Below are positions 1 through 7,012 of a stretch of DNA of 50,407 bases, piece by piece; the stretch's first letter is position 1; each line of letters begins with the position of its first letter. The translations under genes and the position numbers were made by a program. Source of the stretch: an uncultured Bacteroidota bacterium. Lineage in GTDB: Bacteria; Bacteroidota; Bacteroidia; Bacteroidales; UBA12481. The DNA lies in contig CAINOB010000049.1 in assembly GCA_903851365.1 (NCBI GenBank), forward strand, positions 1-50,407, in the 5' to 3' direction. The notes under the pieces were generated by a model. The model made no database searches. It was given only the letters and a program-made list of their open reading frames with translations, and had not been told where the DNA came from.

Positions 1-154
1 CTTTCGTTTGCTTATCATTACATTTGATTTGTTGCTTGAAGGTAAGAATAATGTATTTAATTACCTAACAATCAACGCATTAATGTTGTTTCTGTCGCAA
101 ATTTATATCGATTCTAAATAACATTTTGTCCCAGCCCCTTGTAACCAGCAGGTA

Positions 155-1153
155 CTAACATATCTGAAGGTTTATCAGTTTTCGGAAAGCTCGCAGCGCA
201 TTCCTCGATTCCATCGATTCCCTCGCCATCAGCAGACAATCCTCAAAGGTAAGCGTTGGATGCATGAGTGTCAGCGCAATGGCAGAGTTGGCCAGCACGA
301 CATTCTTTTCTGCATCAGTGCCATTCCTATTGATTATCCGGTGGAATATCGATGCTGCCTCTTCAACCGTATCTCCGCCGAAAATCTGGTCGGCAGTGAT
401 CCGCTCGAAACCAATATCGGCGGGGTCTACAATGCGTTCGCCCTGTTTGGTAATTAGCTTGAAAGGCGAGGTGAGAGATATTTCATCATATCCATCCAAG
501 GAATGAATGATGGCATAGTTGACATCAAGTTCCTGATATAAATATTGATACACGCGTGCGAGCTCCAGGCTGAAAACACCGACAAGCTGATTGCCAGGTG
601 ACGATGGATTGATCATTGGCCCAAGGATATTGAAAAAGGTTTTCAGTCCAAGCTGCCTGCGTACCGGAGCAATGTTTTTCATCCCGGGATTAAAAAGCGG
701 AGCATGCAGAAAACAGATTCCGGCCTCCTCGATTTCCATTCGTAATTTGGCTTCATCGTTCGAGAACCGGTATCCGAAATATTCTAAAACATTGGACGAT
801 CCACAGGCGGAGGATACTCCATAATTACCGTGTTTGGCAACTTTTGCGCCTGCCCCGGCCAAAACGAATGACGAGAGCGTGGAAATATTAAAAGTGTTCT
901 TTCCATCACCCCCGGTGCCACACAAATCAATAGTGTTATAAGGGGATAGATCGACAGGAACAGCCGTGGATTTTAGCGCTTCCCTGAATCCGATCAATTC
1001 CTCGATCGTAATGCTTCGCATCAGGAAAACGGCAACGAAAACGGCCATCTGGGTCTCATTCACTTGACCCGATGCTATTTCCCTCAGAACCTCTTCGGCT
1101 TCCTTGCGCGTGAGGGTTTTATATTCGAAAAGTTGGTGCAGTATGTCTTTCAT
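155..1153 (-). CDS. trpD: Anthranilate phosphoribosyltransferase TrpD
   Basis: Transfers phosphoribose from PRPP to anthranilate, the second committed step of tryptophan synthesis, in the cytosol. The 332-residue length is normal for the family. The PRPP-binding loop GTGGDGKNTFNIST is at about residues 80-93, and KHGNYGVSSACGS follows at about 108; the usual second glycine-rich features are intact, so it looks functional. It is the third gene of trpE-trpG-trpD, starting 18 bases after the trpG stop, and should share the attenuator upstream of trpE. The 154 bases between its stop and the window edge contain no recognisable gene or clear terminator; trpC/F/B/A are not in view and may lie beyond the edge. 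Confidence 0.97.
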   Translation of the reverse strand: MKDILHQLFEYKTLTRKEAEEVLREIASGQVNETQMAVFVAVFLMRSITIEELIGFREALKSTAVPVDLSPYNTIDLCGTGGDGKNTFNISTLSSFVLAGAGAKVAKHGNYGVSSACGSSNVLEYFGYRFSNDEAKLRMEIEEAGICFLHAPLFNPGMKNIAPVRRQLGLKTFFNILGPMINPSSPGNQLVGVFSLELARVYQYLYQELDVNYAIIHSLDGYDEISLTSPFKLITKQGERIVDPADIGFERITADQIFGGDTVEEAASIFHRIINRNGTDAEKNVVLANSAIALTLMHPTLTFEDCLLMARESMESRNALRAFRKLINLQIC

Positions 1154-1171
1154 GACTTTAGTACTAAGTGG

Positions 1172-1819
1172 TTACCTATAATCCCCATACTGAAGTCTGG
1201 GGTTACTCAGAGAACCCCTTGCTCTCTGGTCATCCCCAGGGTTTAGCCTGGGGTTATCCAGCCAGTTACTGATCATCGTTTTCCCATGCGGCGTTAGTAC
1301 TGATTCAGGGTGAAACTGGACTCCACGCACATCCAACTTCTTGTGCCGCAAAGCCATGATCCGCCCGGTTGCATCGGTAGCGGTAATTTCCAGATCAGAT
1401 GGAAGTTTTGTTTCATCGACCACCCAGGAGTGGTAACGGCCCACCTCAATTTTCGATGGCAGGTCGCGGAAAAGTACCTCATCCGTTTGTAAAATAGTTG
1501 CCGTAGTTGCCACACCATGAAATACCGATGGGAGGTTCAGAAGAGTTCCCCCGAAAGCTTCGCCGATAGCTTGCATCCCCAGACAAACGCCCAGAATTTT
1601 CTTCGTTGGCGAATATTTGCGGATTACCTCAGGCATGATACCTGCATCCTTGGGCAGACCGGGTCCGGGCGAGAGTACGATAGCGTCATAGGCATCAACT
1701 TCATCTATGGTGATCTGATCGTTACGAATAACATCGATGTATTCAACAGTCAGCTCACGCAGGTAATGCGCAAGATTGTAGGTGAAGCTGTCGTAATTAT
1801 CGAGTAGTAATATTTTCAT
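1172..1819 (-). CDS. trpG: Anthranilate synthase component II, glutamine amidotransferase TrpG
   Basis: Class I glutamine amidotransferase that supplies ammonia to TrpE. It has the N-terminal ILLLDNYDSFTYNL start, the nucleophile motif GVCLGMQAIG (Cys about residue 79) and the catalytic GVQFHPESVLT near residue 170. Family members normally end shortly after the segment seen here as GKTMISNWL. This one runs about 27 residues further, with two related NPRL segments. That tail is encoded by two tandem DNA hairpins (1183-1202 and 1234-1253), so it is a repeat read as protein rather than a domain. It sits 11 bases after trpE and 18 before trpD. The enzyme core is complete; the tail probably has no catalytic role (inference). 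Confidence 0.96.
   Translation of the reverse strand: MKILLLDNYDSFTYNLAHYLRELTVEYIDVIRNDQITIDEVDAYDAIVLSPGPGLPKDAGIMPEVIRKYSPTKKILGVCLGMQAIGEAFGGTLLNLPSVFHGVATTATILQTDEVLFRDLPSKIEVGRYHSWVVDETKLPSDLEITATDATGRIMALRHKKLDVRGVQFHPESVLTPHGKTMISNWLDNPRLNPGDDQRARGSLSNPRLQYGDYR
1183..1253. repeat. Two tandem GC-rich hairpins inside the 3' end of trpG
   Basis: CCCCATACTGAAGTCTGGGG (1183-1202) folds with a CCCCA/TGGGG stem extended by ACT/AGT. CCCCAGG-gtttag-CCTGGGG (1234-1253) is a perfect 7-bp stem with a 6-base loop. They resemble the hairpins at 6000-6019 and 12001-12020, so I treat them as one dispersed palindromic repeat family. Both copies are translated as the C-terminal tail of TrpG. Confidence 0.7.
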
Positions 1820-1830
1820 GATGGTCGGTT

Positions 1831-3228
1831 TTATTCTGATTTGTTGCTGGCAAGACGGATGGAATCGTGCAATGCACCCAACTTGTTATTAACCTCCTGA
1901 AGTTCATTTTTTTCCACTGAATCAGCGACGATTCCAGCTCCTGCCTGGAATATCAGGCGATTGCGCGATGAAAGGAACGAACGGATCATAATAGCTTGAT
2001 TAAGACTTTTATCGAGACCGATCTGGCCTATGCAACCACCATAAAATCCACGGTTGGTTTTTTCATATCGGTGGATTAATTCCATTGCCCTGATTTTTGG
2101 TGCACCACTCAATGTTCCGGCAGGGAAAGTATCACCGAGCAACCTGAACAACTGCGGATTTTGGGTCAGGTCGCCGGAAACACTGGATACCATATGCAAA
2201 ACATGCGAGAAGAACTGAATCTCTTTATAGGTGTCGACCTTCACATTTATGGCATGCCGGCTCAGGTCGTTCCTGGCAAGATCAACCAGCATAACATGCT
2301 CGGCATTTTCCTTGAGATCTGCCGAAAGCTGCTCCGCCAGCGCCCTGTCTTTATCATCATCCCCTGATCTGCGCAAAGTTCCGGCTATGGGTGCGATGGT
2401 AGCTTTACGGTTCCTCACCACGAGATGAGCTTCGGGCGAAGACCCGAAGATCTTGTAATTGCCATAATCGAAATAGAACAGATAGGGTGAGGGGTTGACC
2501 GACCGGAGGTGACGGTAAACATTAAACTCATCACCCGCAAAGGCCTGCTCATAACGCCGCGACAGAACAATCTGGTAAACATCACCAACATGGCAATGAT
2601 GTTTTCCTGCAGATACAAGATCCATATATTCCTGATCGCTCAGATTCGAAGTGCATTCGCCCTTGGCACTGAAAGGGAAAAGTGAAAAATTGCGGTTGTT
2701 CAGCAAATCATGAATGGAACCGAGGGTTGATGGCTCATCATCGAACCGGTTTTCAATCAGCGTAACAGTATTTCTAAAGTGATTTATGGCAATCAGATAA
2801 TGATACAAATGATACCTGATTTCCGGTATCGCATCCGGATCGTCGTATTCTTTTGGAGCTGGAACAGTCTCAAAATGCGAAGCAGCATCATAACCCATGT
2901 ATCCGAAGAATCCATTCAGGCGATTTTCCTTCGATTGATCGGCAGATTCGAACTGTGAGATAAATTGATCGAGGACCTCCGGGATATCCGAACCGGAAAT
3001 TTCACTGGTTACCTCACCTGGCAGTGTTTGTTTAACCCTGCCATTTTCCACAATAATGCCTGCCATCGGTTCAAGACAGATAAAGGAATAATTGTCGCGA
3101 CCTCCGTGATAATCGCTGGATTCCAGTAGTATGGAGCGGGGAAATAGATCACGTATTTTCAGGTATAGGCTAACCGGCGTCAGAGTGTCGGCAAGGCTGG
3201 TAACTGTATGGGTTCTAATTTTGTACAT
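1831..3228 (-). CDS. trpE: Anthranilate synthase component I TrpE
   Basis: Converts chorismate plus ammonia (from TrpG) to anthranilate, the first step of the tryptophan branch. The 465 residues cover the N-terminal allosteric domain and the C-terminal chorismate-binding domain. The segment SILLESSDYHGG near residue 32 matches the LLES motif that binds feedback-inhibiting tryptophan in known TrpE enzymes. The catalytic domain shows PIAGTLRRSG, ELARND-type LVDLARNDLSR and the FPAGTLSGAPK segment. First structural gene of the trp operon, about 95 bases downstream of the leader peptide stop. Expression is therefore probably controlled twice: by attenuation at 3249-3358 and by product feedback on the enzyme. 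Confidence 0.97.
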   Translation of the reverse strand: MYKIRTHTVTSLADTLTPVSLYLKIRDLFPRSILLESSDYHGGRDNYSFICLEPMAGIIVENGRVKQTLPGEVTSEISGSDIPEVLDQFISQFESADQSKENRLNGFFGYMGYDAASHFETVPAPKEYDDPDAIPEIRYHLYHYLIAINHFRNTVTLIENRFDDEPSTLGSIHDLLNNRNFSLFPFSAKGECTSNLSDQEYMDLVSAGKHHCHVGDVYQIVLSRRYEQAFAGDEFNVYRHLRSVNPSPYLFYFDYGNYKIFGSSPEAHLVVRNRKATIAPIAGTLRRSGDDDKDRALAEQLSADLKENAEHVMLVDLARNDLSRHAINVKVDTYKEIQFFSHVLHMVSSVSGDLTQNPQLFRLLGDTFPAGTLSGAPKIRAMELIHRYEKTNRGFYGGCIGQIGLDKSLNQAIMIRSFLSSRNRLIFQAGAGIVADSVEKNELQEVNNKLGALHDSIRLASNKSE

Positions 3229-3248
3229 TGTTTTATTTCATCTGGGGT

Positions 3249-3277
3249 AAAAAAAAAGCCCGTCGTGAACGACGGGC
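3249..3277 (-). terminator. trp attenuator terminator hairpin
   Basis: On the minus strand the stem GCCCGTCG / CGACGGGC (8 bp, tetraloop TTCA, 3258-3277) is followed directly by nine T (3249-3257). It lies between the Trp-rich leader peptide and trpE, as expected for a transcription attenuator. A competing pairing of CGTGA (minus strand, 3313-3309) with TCACG in the loop and 3' arm of the hairpin (3268-3264) could form an antiterminator; this second structure is inference. Confidence 0.9.
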
Positions 3278-3322
3278 CTGTATATTGGAATAGGGGCAAC
3301 ACGTTTTCTCACGTTAACCGGA

Positions 3323-3358
3323 TCAGGTTAAGTGCCACCACCAAAAGTTAAAGTTCAT
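3323..3358 (-). CDS. trpL: trp operon leader peptide (MNFNFWWWHLT)
   Basis: An 11-codon open frame, ATG at 3358-3356 and TGA at 3325-3323, with three consecutive TGG codons at residues 6-8. Immediately after the Trp codons the RNA can fold CAC-TTAACC with GGTTAA-C-GTG around the stop codon, a pause-type hairpin, and an intrinsic terminator follows 46 bases after the stop codon, before trpE. This is the layout of ribosome-mediated attenuation: with scarce charged tRNA-Trp the ribosome stalls on the TGG run and the terminator is prevented. Three adjacent rare codons in an 11-codon frame directly upstream of trpE are very unlikely by chance. Confidence 0.85.
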   Translation of the reverse strand: MNFNFWWWHLT

Positions 3359-3377
3359 TTTCTGTTTCATTGAGGTG

Positions 3378-3409
3378 CAAATTTGCAGAACGGAATCGAA
3401 ACTTCCAAA
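3378..3409 (-). promoter_or_regulatory. Candidate trp operon promoter
   Basis: On the minus strand TTTG (3409-3406) and CAAATTTG (3385-3378) are separated by 20 bases, close to the Bacteroidota consensus TTTG ... TAnnTTTG with one mismatch. Transcription would begin a few bases later, about 14 bases before the leader ATG. Confidence 0.4.
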
Positions 3410-4387
3410 TCATTCTTTAGTTTGCGGGAGCAGTGACTCTGGTTTTCCCACCAATTCCAGACCTGATCGACTGGCTGCGCCTTGAAAAATTGCCTTTCCC
3501 TGATTATCGGTCAGTCTGATGTCGACATCTGAATCGATGCTCTCCTTGATATATCGTTCCATCAGTCCCTTGACCGGCGCTTTCAGTTTACCGGCAATTT
3601 TTTGCCTTGCCTTGATTTCAAGCCGATAATTCCGGTGGATGAGGGTAACTGCAAAATCCTGTCCTTCCAGGTAAAATGAGGTAATACGACTTCCATTATA
3701 AGTGGCAAAACGAAATATTTTTCCCTGATGTAAAACGAAGGCGATGAACCCCGTAAAATGGCTTTTCATCCAGGGGATCTTGGCTATGGATAACATCACT
3801 GAGGTTCCCTGACTTTCGAAGGTGTTGGTGTGCAGCCAGATCCAGCTTTCGGGCATCGAGGTTCCCCAGTCTTTCTCAATGTACCCTCGTCCACCGGAAA
3901 AATTCATTTTGTGATCCTGATAAGTCAGTTCGCCCTGGATGGTATGATCCAACGAAACAACTCCATGATAGCATTCCATCTGAGGAACAAAGCTGTACCA
4001 TCCCATAATCCCGGGTGCCCAGGGTTTGCCTGGCCAGGTGACCCTGTTCTGGAAATTGAGGTGTCCGTTTAATTTCAAATCGCGCTGGTTGATATGTAGA
4101 TCGATTCCATATTCACTGAATTTATTGTCACCGATATGCAGAATAAGCCTTTTGTTATCGGCCTTAAAATCCGACAGGGGGTATTCGATATAATGGGTTT
4201 GTCCGGTTATGCCATTAATTACCTGGATAAACGCATGCCGGTTTTTGGCTAGCGATACGCCTGGAATTATCGATAAAACTTCGCTTGAATCTTCAGCCAC
4301 CTGCTTAAAGTACCAACCTTCAAAATAGTTCGACTTCCGGAGGTTGCCCTGGAATATTTCAGGATGATACAAGGAATGCAGGCTCAT
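3410..4387 (-). CDS. Tocopherol cyclase-like family protein
   Basis: 325 residues resembling the tocopherol cyclase (VTE1-like) family, a lipocalin-like beta fold that in plants and cyanobacteria closes the chromanol ring. The hallmarks are YFEGWYFKQV near residue 22 and GYIEKDWGTSMPESWIW near 170, plus many aromatic beta strands. No signal peptide is visible. Tocopherol synthesis is not expected in this lineage and no partner genes are present, so the substrate is unknown; a quinone or another isoprenoid lipid is only a guess. It is on the same strand as the trp genes and ends about 50 bases before the trp leader. A separate candidate promoter lies between, so it need not be co-transcribed. 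Confidence 0.75.
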   Translation of the reverse strand: MSLHSLYHPEIFQGNLRKSNYFEGWYFKQVAEDSSEVLSIIPGVSLAKNRHAFIQVINGITGQTHYIEYPLSDFKADNKRLILHIGDNKFSEYGIDLHINQRDLKLNGHLNFQNRVTWPGKPWAPGIMGWYSFVPQMECYHGVVSLDHTIQGELTYQDHKMNFSGGRGYIEKDWGTSMPESWIWLHTNTFESQGTSVMLSIAKIPWMKSHFTGFIAFVLHQGKIFRFATYNGSRITSFYLEGQDFAVTLIHRNYRLEIKARQKIAGKLKAPVKGLMERYIKESIDSDVDIRLTDNQGKAIFQGAASRSGLELVGKPESLLPQTKE

Positions 4388-4445
4388 TGGCTTAATTAAT
4401 CTATATCAATAATACAGATAAATTGGGGAAAGGTTGCGCAGGAAG

Positions 4446-4520
4446 TCGTGACACGAAACACGTGACGCGTGACACGGAAGACGGAAGACACGAGATGCGT
4501 GACACGGAGGGCTGAAGACT
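4446..4520. repeat. Word-type imperfect tandem repeat (GTGACACG / GAAGACG)
   Basis: The gap between two minus-strand genes is filled with near-copies of GTGACACG and GAAGACG-like words, each varying by single bases (GTGACACG, GTGACGCG, GTGACACG, GAAGACG, GAAGACACG, GTGACACG). No open frame or hairpin explains it. Confidence 0.65.
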
Positions 4521-4524
4521 GTAA

Positions 4525-5264
4525 CTAGAATAGACTGTAAAATAAATTCACATTAAAGGAATGATTTAGCCCCTGTTCCACTGCCGATCGGTGAAACGGA
4601 TAAAGTGGAATTTCCCATCGCCGGCTGGAGAGATTGTATCGTAAATCATAATTGATCTGAAGTCTGAGCTGAGGAGAAAAGTAGTAATTGAATCTCATTC
4701 CTACGGAGGGGAGGAGGTAAAACTCTAAACCATAAGAAGCATTGGGAATAGGTGTGCAATATTCTGCCACAAGTCCCGGATTCAGGGTAACATTTGTCTG
4801 CGAGCTTGGATACCAACCCAGATTATATTCGATTATTCCGCTAACAAAGGCATTAATTGGATTTTCCCTGGTGGGTTCAATAAATTGATTTTCATTATCC
4901 CTGGCAAATGAGGCAGATAGTTCAAAAAGATGACCGGTTTGCCAGTAAAGACTCACCGGTTTAGTTTGTTCCTGGCGGATCAAGGCTTTTAAACTGGGTG
5001 TATTTTGCCCTGGTTGTCTGACAATCGAGTCAGAATAATACGCATAGTGGTTAGAGGAGGTTAACCTGGGCACCAGACCTGCGGAGAATCGTCGGCCGAC
5101 TTTGACCAGTTGGAGCTCCCCGACTCGCTTCCTGAAAGATTAAAATCGAGCATGTGGGTTTTAATATCGGCCATTTTATAACTAGCCAGATTAAATGAAT
5201 CGAGTTGAGCAAAGAGGCCCATCGGTATAGTGCAAATCAGGATAATAACAGTTATGCGTTTCAT
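4525..5264 (-). pseudogene. Frameshifted outer-membrane beta-barrel protein
   Basis: Two overlapping frames look like one interrupted gene. The first (5264 to 5061) begins with a signal peptide, MKRITVIILICTIPMGLFAQ, and reads into a serine-rich segment before a stop. The second (from about 5140 to 4525) continues in another frame with GRRFSAGLVPRLTSS and then alternating aromatic/polar strands, ending in an aromatic SLF typical of the barrel-closing C-terminus. The upstream limit of the second frame is a TAA at 5140-5142, so the shift lies between about 5062 and 5142. The joined product would be about 240 residues, a secreted barrel protein of unknown function. A sequencing error cannot be excluded, but the neighbouring sigma gene is also shifted. 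Confidence 0.6.
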
Positions 5265-5950
5265 AGTGGTGAACCCATCTGGATTGGAAATTCAAAAATA
5301 AATTATGCTGGGGGCACGGTTAAAGATAGCAAAAGAAATCACGGCCAATGTTAGAATCGCTGATAATTTGACCAATTTAGGATTTGGAAATTTAATCGGA
5401 GGATGTGACTTTTTTTCGTTTCGTGCATCTATCTTACGGTAACCAATAGTCGCAATTGAATCCAACCAAACAAGAGGTGTTCCGGGAGATGTACACTCCC
5501 TGTCACCCGGCGTTCCTGAGGTATTGCCGCGGTCTCACCGGTAACCGCGATGATGCCCTTGATCTGGCAGGTGAACTGTACTGATTGTCTTTGAGAATCT
5601 GGAACGGCTCCGGAAGAAAGATTCCTTCAAAGCTTATCTGTTCAGTGTTGCCCGTAGATTGCGACTGCAACATTATCGGAGAATCAGGTTCCGCGGGGTG
5701 TACGACGAAAAGGCGGCAGAATTACTGCCCGATCCGGGTGCTCTGCCGGATACCAATCATGATGTAACGCTACTAAATGAACTTCTGAGTAAACTGCCTG
5801 ATAAGCAGCGTGAAGCCATTGTTCTTTTCGAGCTCTCGGGGTTTTCAATCGAAGAGATTCGTGATTTGCAGGGCGGATCGTTGTCGGGCGTCAAAATGAG
5901 GCTCAGCCGAGGACGGGATCAATTGCGGCTATGGTTAGAAGATTCGTCGA

Positions 5951-5978
5951 AAGGCTCAAGGCACAAGGCAGAAGGCAC
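5951..5978. repeat. Word repeat: four heptamers AAGGC(T/A)(C/G)
   Basis: Units AAGGCTC, AAGGCAC, AAGGCAG, AAGGCAC stand head to tail, read in the 3' end of the sigma-factor frame. A related word in inverted orientation is at 6981-7011. Confidence 0.75.
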
Positions 5979-5999
5979 AGGTGGTGATAGTATAAATAG

Positions 6000-6019
6000 C
6001 CTGGGACTTCAGTCCCGGG
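6000..6019. repeat. GC-rich hairpin repeat CCTGGGACTTCAGTCCCGGG
   Basis: 9-bp stem (one G-T pair) with a 2-base loop, no T run. The ACT..AGT core matches the hairpin at 1183-1202. It is translated in the tail of the sigma-factor frame 16 bases before the next start codon. Confidence 0.7.
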
Positions 6020-6035
6020 AGGGGGAGGGACGCAA

Positions 6036-6677
6036 ATGAAAACAAATAAGGATTTAGCTGAATTATTTGAGCAGGCGCGTCAGGCAACACCTGAAGCTCC
6101 GGCCAGCAAGATATTATCGCTGGTGGACCAAGGTAAAACTTCACCTCTGGCAGCCAACCGCTCCTTACGGCCCCGACGGATCAGGCAATTTTTTAATCCG
6201 TTAAAAATTTTAATCATGATCACACCAATTGTTATTATAACATCGGCACTGTTGATTTGGAACCCAAGTATCAAGGAAGATAAAAAGGTAATTGAGAAAC
6301 AGAATTTTACAGAAATTGCACCTGCTATAAATTCTAAAAGGGTTGAAATGCCAAGTACTAAAGTTGAGAAGTTAAAAATATTAGTGAGCAATCAGCGAAG
6401 CGACAAAACTGAAATGGTTCAAGACAAATCGCCAGAGATTAATGGTACACAGGCAATTAATGTTCAGGGTCCTGCAACAATTAGCATTGATACTTTGCAC
6501 GACCCGAAAAATACCCTTAGACTGAGCTCCGATGTGTTCAAGTGTTTTGGTTTTGCATTTGACCAGGGCAAATTGGTTGTTTTAGCAAACGGTTTTCAAA
6601 AGAAGTCTCGGAAAACGCCAAAACAAGAAATTACTAAAGCACTTAGAATCAGGGAGGAATATTGTGAAGGCAAATAA
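6036..6677 (+). CDS. Membrane partner of sigma factor fused to the C-terminal half of a HigB toxin
   Basis: 213 residues in two unlike halves. Residues 1-55 are a charged cytosolic segment, 56-75 a transmembrane helix, and 76-160 a low-complexity extracytoplasmic stretch; coupled by ATGA to an ECF sigma gene, this is what an anti-sigma-like partner looks like. From about residue 161 it changes to SDVFKCFGFAFDQGKLVVL, NGFQKKSRKTPKQEI and KALRIREEY, which is the second half of a HigB/RelE-type mRNA interferase (normally about 110 residues). The first half of the toxin is absent. The next gene is the matching antitoxin. I infer a recombination or deletion joining the two near base 6516; the toxin part is probably inactive. 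Confidence 0.7.
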   Translation: MKTNKDLAELFEQARQATPEAPASKILSLVDQGKTSPLAANRSLRPRRIRQFFNPLKILIMITPIVIITSALLIWNPSIKEDKKVIEKQNFTEIAPAINSKRVEMPSTKVEKLKILVSNQRSDKTEMVQDKSPEINGTQAINVQGPATISIDTLHDPKNTLRLSSDVFKCFGFAFDQGKLVVLANGFQKKSRKTPKQEITKALRIREEYCEGK

Positions 6678-6882
6678 TAATATCAAAACTTTAACTCAAC
6701 TCATTGATGAGCAGTATGGTGAAAAAGGTTTGACGCAGGAAGAGCTTGCAGCGAAGTGTGGTACAACAAAATCCTATATATCCAGAATTGAGAACAATGT
6801 TAAGGAAGTTCGCATTTCCACTTTACAGAAAATTGTCGAACTCGGGTTGGGTGGACATTTGAACCTTTCGATAAAGCTTTGA
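6664..6882 (+). CDS. higA: HigA-like antitoxin, XRE-family HTH protein
   Basis: 72 residues with a Cro/C1-type helix-turn-helix: LTQEELAAKCGTTKSYISRIE at about 24-44, then VRISTLQKIVELGLGG. The GTG start (6664) has a strong GGGAGG ribosome site six to eight bases upstream and overlaps the preceding toxin-derived frame by 14 bases, the usual gene order (toxin first) of higBA. It would neutralise HigB by direct binding and repress its own promoter. Since the adjacent toxin is only a C-terminal half, this antitoxin is either a relic or keeps a regulatory or immunity role (inference). Confidence 0.85.
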   Translation: MKANNNIKTLTQLIDEQYGEKGLTQEELAAKCGTTKSYISRIENNVKEVRISTLQKIVELGLGGHLNLSIKL

Positions 6883-6957
6883 CTGAAGTTTGACTCGTTA
6901 TTAGGTTAACTCCGGATTTGTGATCCAGCAACCATATGGGAGACTGACTAGTGAGTC

Positions 6958-6974
6958 GGTGACAAATTGTCACC
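6958..6974. other. Near-perfect palindrome GGTGACAAATTGTCACC
   Basis: 17-bp palindrome, 8-bp arms around a single central base, extendable to 25 bp (6954-6978, AGT...ACT) with mismatches. It lies between convergent higA and the MFS gene. There is no T run on either side, so an operator or a repeat relic is as likely as a terminator. Confidence 0.55.
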
Positions 6975-6980
6975 AACTGA

Positions 6981-7011
6981 GCTTTGTGCCCTGCGCCTTG
7001 CGTCTTGTACC
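6981..7011. repeat. Word repeat, inverted relative of the AAGGCAC word
   Basis: On the minus strand the units read CAAGACG, CAAGGCG, CAGGGCA, CAAAGC, heptamers differing by one or two bases. They sit just downstream of the MFS stop and mirror the AAGGCAC units at 5951-5978. Confidence 0.65.
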
Positions 7012-7012
7012 T

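Larger units (their letters stand above)
5456..6039 (+). pseudogene. ECF-type sigma factor with a one-base deletion
   Basis: Starts at a TTG (5456) just after an in-frame stop and reads MNPTKQEVFREMYTPC, then RDDALDLAGE, before hitting TGA at 5582. If one A is restored at the GAACTG of 5573-5578, the frame continues as AGETVLIVFENLERL and gives a normal 194-residue ECF sigma factor. Region 2 is around KKDSFKAYLFSVARRL, and region 4 is LLSKLPDKQREAIVLFEL followed by a helix-turn-helix. The last 30 residues are encoded by a word repeat (5951-5978) and a hairpin (6000-6019). The stop overlaps the next start as ATGA, indicating translational coupling. Either a natural decay mutation or an assembly indel. 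Confidence 0.75.

Noticed and set aside
1-154. Possible small gene or terminator after trpD
   Set aside because: AT-rich, no convincing frame or hairpin; only a left-edge fragment is visible.
3300-3345. AACCTGATCCGG on the minus strand resembles part of a TPP riboswitch
   Set aside because: The other conserved TPP parts (GGGGTGCC, CTGAGA and the final CGNAGGGA) are missing; a Trp-codon leader explains the sequence better.
5575-5584. Programmed -1 frameshift in the sigma gene
   Set aside because: No slippery heptamer (X XXY YYZ) and no downstream stem or pseudoknot seen; a plain deletion is simpler.
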